Below are positions 61,150 through 64,000 of a stretch of DNA of 64,000 bases, piece by piece. Every line of letters starts with the position of its first letter. Position 1 is the first letter of the stretch. The notes beneath the pieces are model-generated. The model worked only from the letters and a program-made list of their open reading frames with translations, did not search any database and was not told the origin of the DNA. A program made the position numbers and the translations under genes. This DNA comes from Brachionus manjavacas (Eukaryota; Rotifera; Eurotatoria; Ploima; Brachionidae), in assembly GCA_019054805.1 (NCBI GenBank), contig JAHQIY010000010.1, positions 2,525,501-2,589,500 of the forward strand, in the 5' to 3' direction.

Positions 61150-61410
61150 ATTTATGCTGTGAGTTAGGGATTGATGATAATGACCTTGATGAATCTTATT
61201 TAGCTGGATTAGATCACCACGCTGCCATCTTTCTACAAGTGTAATGTAGTTAAGAATTTTTCACCTTACTTCATCCGGCTTTGATTGTGTTTAGGAACAA
61301 GTTTTGAAAGTTTCCTCTGAAGTTTCCGCTCAAGGATGTCAATGTCACTACGAAGATACGGGTTTAGAATAAAATTGAAAATTTCCTTGACTTTACTTAG
61401 GACTTGTGAT
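61150..61410 (-). mobile_element. LINE thumb/C-terminal fragment
   Basis: The minus strand reads FNPYLRSDIDILERKLQR and SKLVPKHNQ, then, after a break, RGDLIQ-like sequence. This is the usual VWNPYL...QRR.TK...RR..GDLIQ block of LINE ORF2. Confidence 0.65.
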
Positions 61411-61489
61411 CTAAAAACAACTCAGTAAAATCGAAAAAATAAGATAACAAACAAATTAGACTAGAATAAGATTTTTGCAACATATTTAT

Positions 61490-61555
61490 TAATTGTTAAT
61501 TAATTAATTAAATTAATATTCAATTAACAATTTAATTAATTAATTGTTAATTCTT
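61490..61555. repeat. TTAATTAA-rich palindromic cluster
   Basis: Repeated TTAATTAATTAA and AATTGTTAATT on both strands. Low complexity; it could form a cruciform. Confidence 0.45.
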
Positions 61556-62049
61556 TTTAACGAACTTGAAAAACTTGAAAAATTTTTGATGTAAAGATCT
61601 CATTAGAAAAAACTAAAAAAAGATTTTTTAATATTTTCCTGATAATTCCTATTTTAATTAGGCCTGCCTTTGAGTTAAACTTGAAACTTACAACAACTCC
61701 GAACTAGACCAAAAAATATGCTTTTTAGCAAATTTTAAAAATACCAAATGGGTCCTAAGTTATCCAAAAAGATAATTGTGATATGCTTTAAATAAGAAAA
61801 AATGATTTTCGTGCTATTTTGTTAATTAAATCAAGAAAACTTGGCGAATTTAAAATTATGCAACTCAGCCAAAGAGTATATTTTTTAGTCGAGTTCAAAG
61901 GTATGACGTCAGCTTTATTCCTTCATAAATTTACCAGTTTTTGGGTGTAAACTATCTTAGGTTGACTAAATGTGTAAAAAAAATATCAAAAAATTTATTT
62001 AAAAAAAATAATAAAGAATTAAACATGAATAAAATGTAAAAAAATCAAA

Positions 62050-62260
62050 ATAAAGTTAAATATTCATCGTCCAGTCTGGTTACCAATGGAACAGAATAAC
62101 TCAGTCCTACTCCAACTTATCTCTAGCTCAAAAAGTCAAAAAGAAACTTTTAATAAAACTGCTGAGTTTTGAAAATCCTGAATTCTTTTAGCGTTTGATT
62201 CTGAAAATAAGTTGAGACAAGGAAAGGAATGGTCTATGAACCTTTAAAGGATTTAAGCCC
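62050..62260 (-). mobile_element. LINE 3' end, same family as 40.7 kb
   Basis: TCCAGTCTGGTTACCAATGG and GAACAGAATAACTCAGTCCT match in order the region at 40735-40790 with moderate divergence. The minus strand then continues into the LINE C-terminus (FPCLxS-like near 62210). Confidence 0.55.
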
Positions 62261-62294
62261 CATTTTGGTTTGAAAATATTTGTATTAATTAATT

Positions 62295-62320
62295 TAATAA
62301 TAATAATAATAATAATATTA
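62295..62320. repeat. AAT microsatellite
   Basis: Seven or more AAT units. Confidence 0.8.
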
Positions 62321-62639
62321 AATTTAACCTTGAATTGCGGTATTCTTTTAAATTTTCAAGCATAGAAGTGGTGGTTGATTTTGAGTTAAACTTAATGCTT
62401 AAAAATTTAAATTTTTTTGACTCTTAAGTTTATTACCATATATCTCTAAGTTTAGATTTTTATTTTCCTTACTGTACATGGAAAATACCATAAAGCAAGA
62501 CCTCTCTACTGATATTTTTATCTTACACTTGGATTAAGATTAGAAACAAATAAAAAAAGTGAATCCAAAAAACTAACGCATAAAATTAATTTTTTTGTAG
62601 AAATTTATGCGTTTGTCTCACTTTGAAATTTTTTTGATA

Positions 62640-63054
62640 TATACAATTTGAATCAAGTGAAAAAATTCCTGTTTTTGAAATTTTTGAAAAAATAGTAAGA
62701 CTCGAGTCCAGAATTTACGAAGATTATACAATTCCAAACACTGCAAAGGCTACTTTTAGTTTAAAAAAGCATGCTAAAAACAATTTAGATTTAATAAAGC
62801 GTGTTGAAGTGGAGGTTGACCAACTTAAGTACATATTTGATGATAAATACACTGTTGAAATTAAAAAGGAATGTTTTTGTACTGAGTGTACCAATTGCAG
62901 TTGTGTTAATTTTTTAGACAAGGTGGTCTGCACTCATCTTGTTGGGTGTTGTTTATTAGACTCTATTAGTTTCCCTGGTGTTTTTATTCAAAAATTCAAT
63001 TCAAGAACTAAATCAATAAAAAGAAAAGCTGGCCAAAGGTTTGAAAAAGACTAG
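62640..63054 (+). pseudogene. MULE-like transposase C-terminal part with SWIM zinc finger
   Basis: An open frame from about 62640 to the TAG after 63051. It has a helical segment (PVFEIFEKIVRLESRIYED, then TFSLKKHAKNNLDLIKRV), then CSCVNFLDKVVCTHLVGCCL with the spacing C-x-C-x(8)-C-x-H at 62896-62937. This is a SWIM zinc finger, common near the C-terminus of MULE and related transposases. It ends with a basic tail. The catalytic core is missing. It may be a fragment of the same family as the minus-strand piece at 33308-33619. Confidence 0.65.
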
Positions 63055-63090
63055 ATTTTGATTAAAATTTTTATTGACTAATTTTTTTTT

Positions 63091-63215
63091 ATGCATTACT
63101 CACTCTTTATTAAGATTAAAAAAAATAATATTAAAATTTTTTTTATGCGTTACTCACTCTTTATTAAGATTAAAAAAAATAATATTAAAATAATTTTTAT
63201 GCGTTATTGACTTTT
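63091..63215 (+). repeat. Tandem repeat, 54-bp unit
   Basis: ATGCATTACTCACTCTTTAT starts at 63091 and recurs at 63145 and 63199 (ATGCGTTA...), an exact 54-bp period with very few changes. Weaker relatives follow to about 63280. It lies 40 bp after the SWIM fragment, so it may be subterminal sequence of that transposon. Confidence 0.8.
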
Positions 63216-63479
63216 TTTGATTTAATATTTATGTGCTTGTCAACTTTTTGTAAGAATAAATTTTTTTTTATGCGGCTCTCACTTTTTTTATGTATTTTAA
63301 TCTTATTTTTTTGTATCTTCACCCTCATCCCTTACACTTGCAGAGCCATTTTTTATCCAATTTTCTAGATTTCCCTTTTTTATAAATAAATAAAGTCGCT
63401 AAATCATTCAGATAATAAGACTGTCACCGGTTCGTTCATATTTTCTAAAGCCTTAATGTTCTTAACTTAACAGCGAGTT

Positions 63480-63670
63480 TTTTACTAGGTAACTAAATAT
63501 TCTAGATAATTCCCTGTAGAAGGTTACAAAGACAGCTAGTCATATTAATTGATCGATAGTTAGATGGGTCATTTAATGGGAAAGATTTTTCCGGAATCAT
63601 GGTTATGAATGCTGTTTTCTATTCTTTGAGAGTTCCTTAATATCAAGGAGCAAATTTACTCGTTTAAGCC
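63480..63670 (-). mobile_element. LINE RT start fragment, minus strand
   Basis: The minus strand reads TAFITMIPEKSFPLNDPSNY, then RSIN, matching the first RT block (K..P.NYRPIS). Stops on both sides. Confidence 0.55.
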
Positions 63671-63930
63671 GAATATTGCTTCACTCGACAGAAAAATGTG
63701 TTAAAATATGTTTTTTTTTTACACTTTAGTCTTAAACAAGTCTTAGCACTCAAACTTGATAACTTCGAACTTTTTTTTTATCAAAAATTTTTTACATTTT
63801 ATTTTGATTTAAAAAATAATTACTTTTATTTTGAAGTTAAAATTTAAAATTATTCATTAAATAAATAAGATACAAAAACAGGAAATATAGTTTTTAAATT
63901 CGTTTTACTTGTTCTCAACAATTTTTACAG

Positions 63931-64000
63931 ATCGATTTAAAAACCTTCTCACCTACACAAAGACCACACCTAAAGCTCGATTTGTTTCTATTACGGAAAT
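63931..64000 (+). CDS. Possible second exon of the second PLD-like gene, cut by the window edge
   Basis: After the acceptor TTTTTACAG, the phase-1 reading is open to the end of the window (RFKNLLTYTKTTPKARFVS). The phase matches the exon ending at 60639. No homology was recognised in 23 residues and no counterpart was found in the first gene. Confidence 0.3.
   Translation, partial: MDLKTFSPTQRPHLKLDLFLLRK

Noticed and set aside
1..64000. CRISPR arrays, rRNA and bacterial-type operons
   Set aside because: The window is eukaryotic with spliced genes; no regularly spaced direct repeats with unique spacers and no rRNA-like sequence were seen.

Overview
The window is very AT-rich eukaryotic DNA, with spliced genes using GT-AG introns, and most of it is transposable-element debris. 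Introns fall into two classes: tiny ones of about 47-60 bp and ones of several kb stuffed with transposons. Together with the LINE, hAT, mariner and MULE content this suggests a small invertebrate animal. An AT-rich rotifer such as Brachionus would fit, but that is a guess from composition and gene style, not a demonstrated assignment.

Host genes. (1) 7535-12614 (+): a DOMON plus cytochrome b561 membrane protein (ferric-chelate reductase 1 / FRRS1-like). Four exons join with consistent phases; the last exon has a one-base frame problem and the 5' end is not found. (2) 12946-13251 (+): an intact single-exon gene for a small secreted, Thr-rich, probably GPI-anchored protein. (3) 36964-54745 (+): a PX-PH-HKD phospholipase D (PLD1/2 type) reconstructed over ten phase-compatible exons, about 1056 codons to the conserved C-terminus. 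A candidate upstream exon lies at 30061-30214. (4) 60456-60639 (+): an exon paralogous to that upstream exon, with the same splice phase, which suggests a second tandem PLD-like gene running off the right edge.

Mobile-element layout. 0.3-7 kb: a foldback element and decayed LINEs. 8.7-9.6 kb: a foldback element inside the DOMON-gene intron. 14.4-17 kb: a LINE with ORF1, endonuclease and RT pieces. 17-18.9 kb: Ty3/gypsy-like gag and protease remnants. 19.3-20.1 kb (-): a possible ubiquitin-protease-like fragment. 20.5-23.3 kb: a nearly intact hAT transposon with inverted arrays of subterminal repeats. 23.5-24.0 kb: a gypsy integrase tail. 24.75-28.24 kb: an LTR retrotransposon with PBS, PPT, a short 5' ORF and a broken envelope-like ORF but no pol; its 5' LTR is interrupted by a TA-flanked MITE. 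30.8-36.2 kb: a MITE, a LINE, a MULE fragment and a large foldback element. Within the PLD introns: LINE copies at 38.2, 40.7-42.7, 45.7 and 49-51.3 kb, a mariner transposase tail at 42.8-43.2 kb, two copies of one MITE family at 44.0-44.7 and 53.4-53.7 kb, and a polypurine foldback element at 45.0-45.4 kb. A second copy of the latter lies at 55.4-55.65 kb. 57.3-58.2 kb: another LINE copy. 62.6-63.05 kb: a SWIM zinc-finger (MULE-like) fragment followed by a 54-bp tandem repeat.

The strongest candidates for something undescribed are the polypurine foldback elements with 11-bp-unit arms, the pol-less retrotransposon with an envelope-like ORF, the hAT element with inverted 29-bp arrays, and the duplicated first exon of the PLD-like genes. 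No tRNA, rRNA or CRISPR was found. All identifications come from reading translations and repeats by eye; no database search was run.
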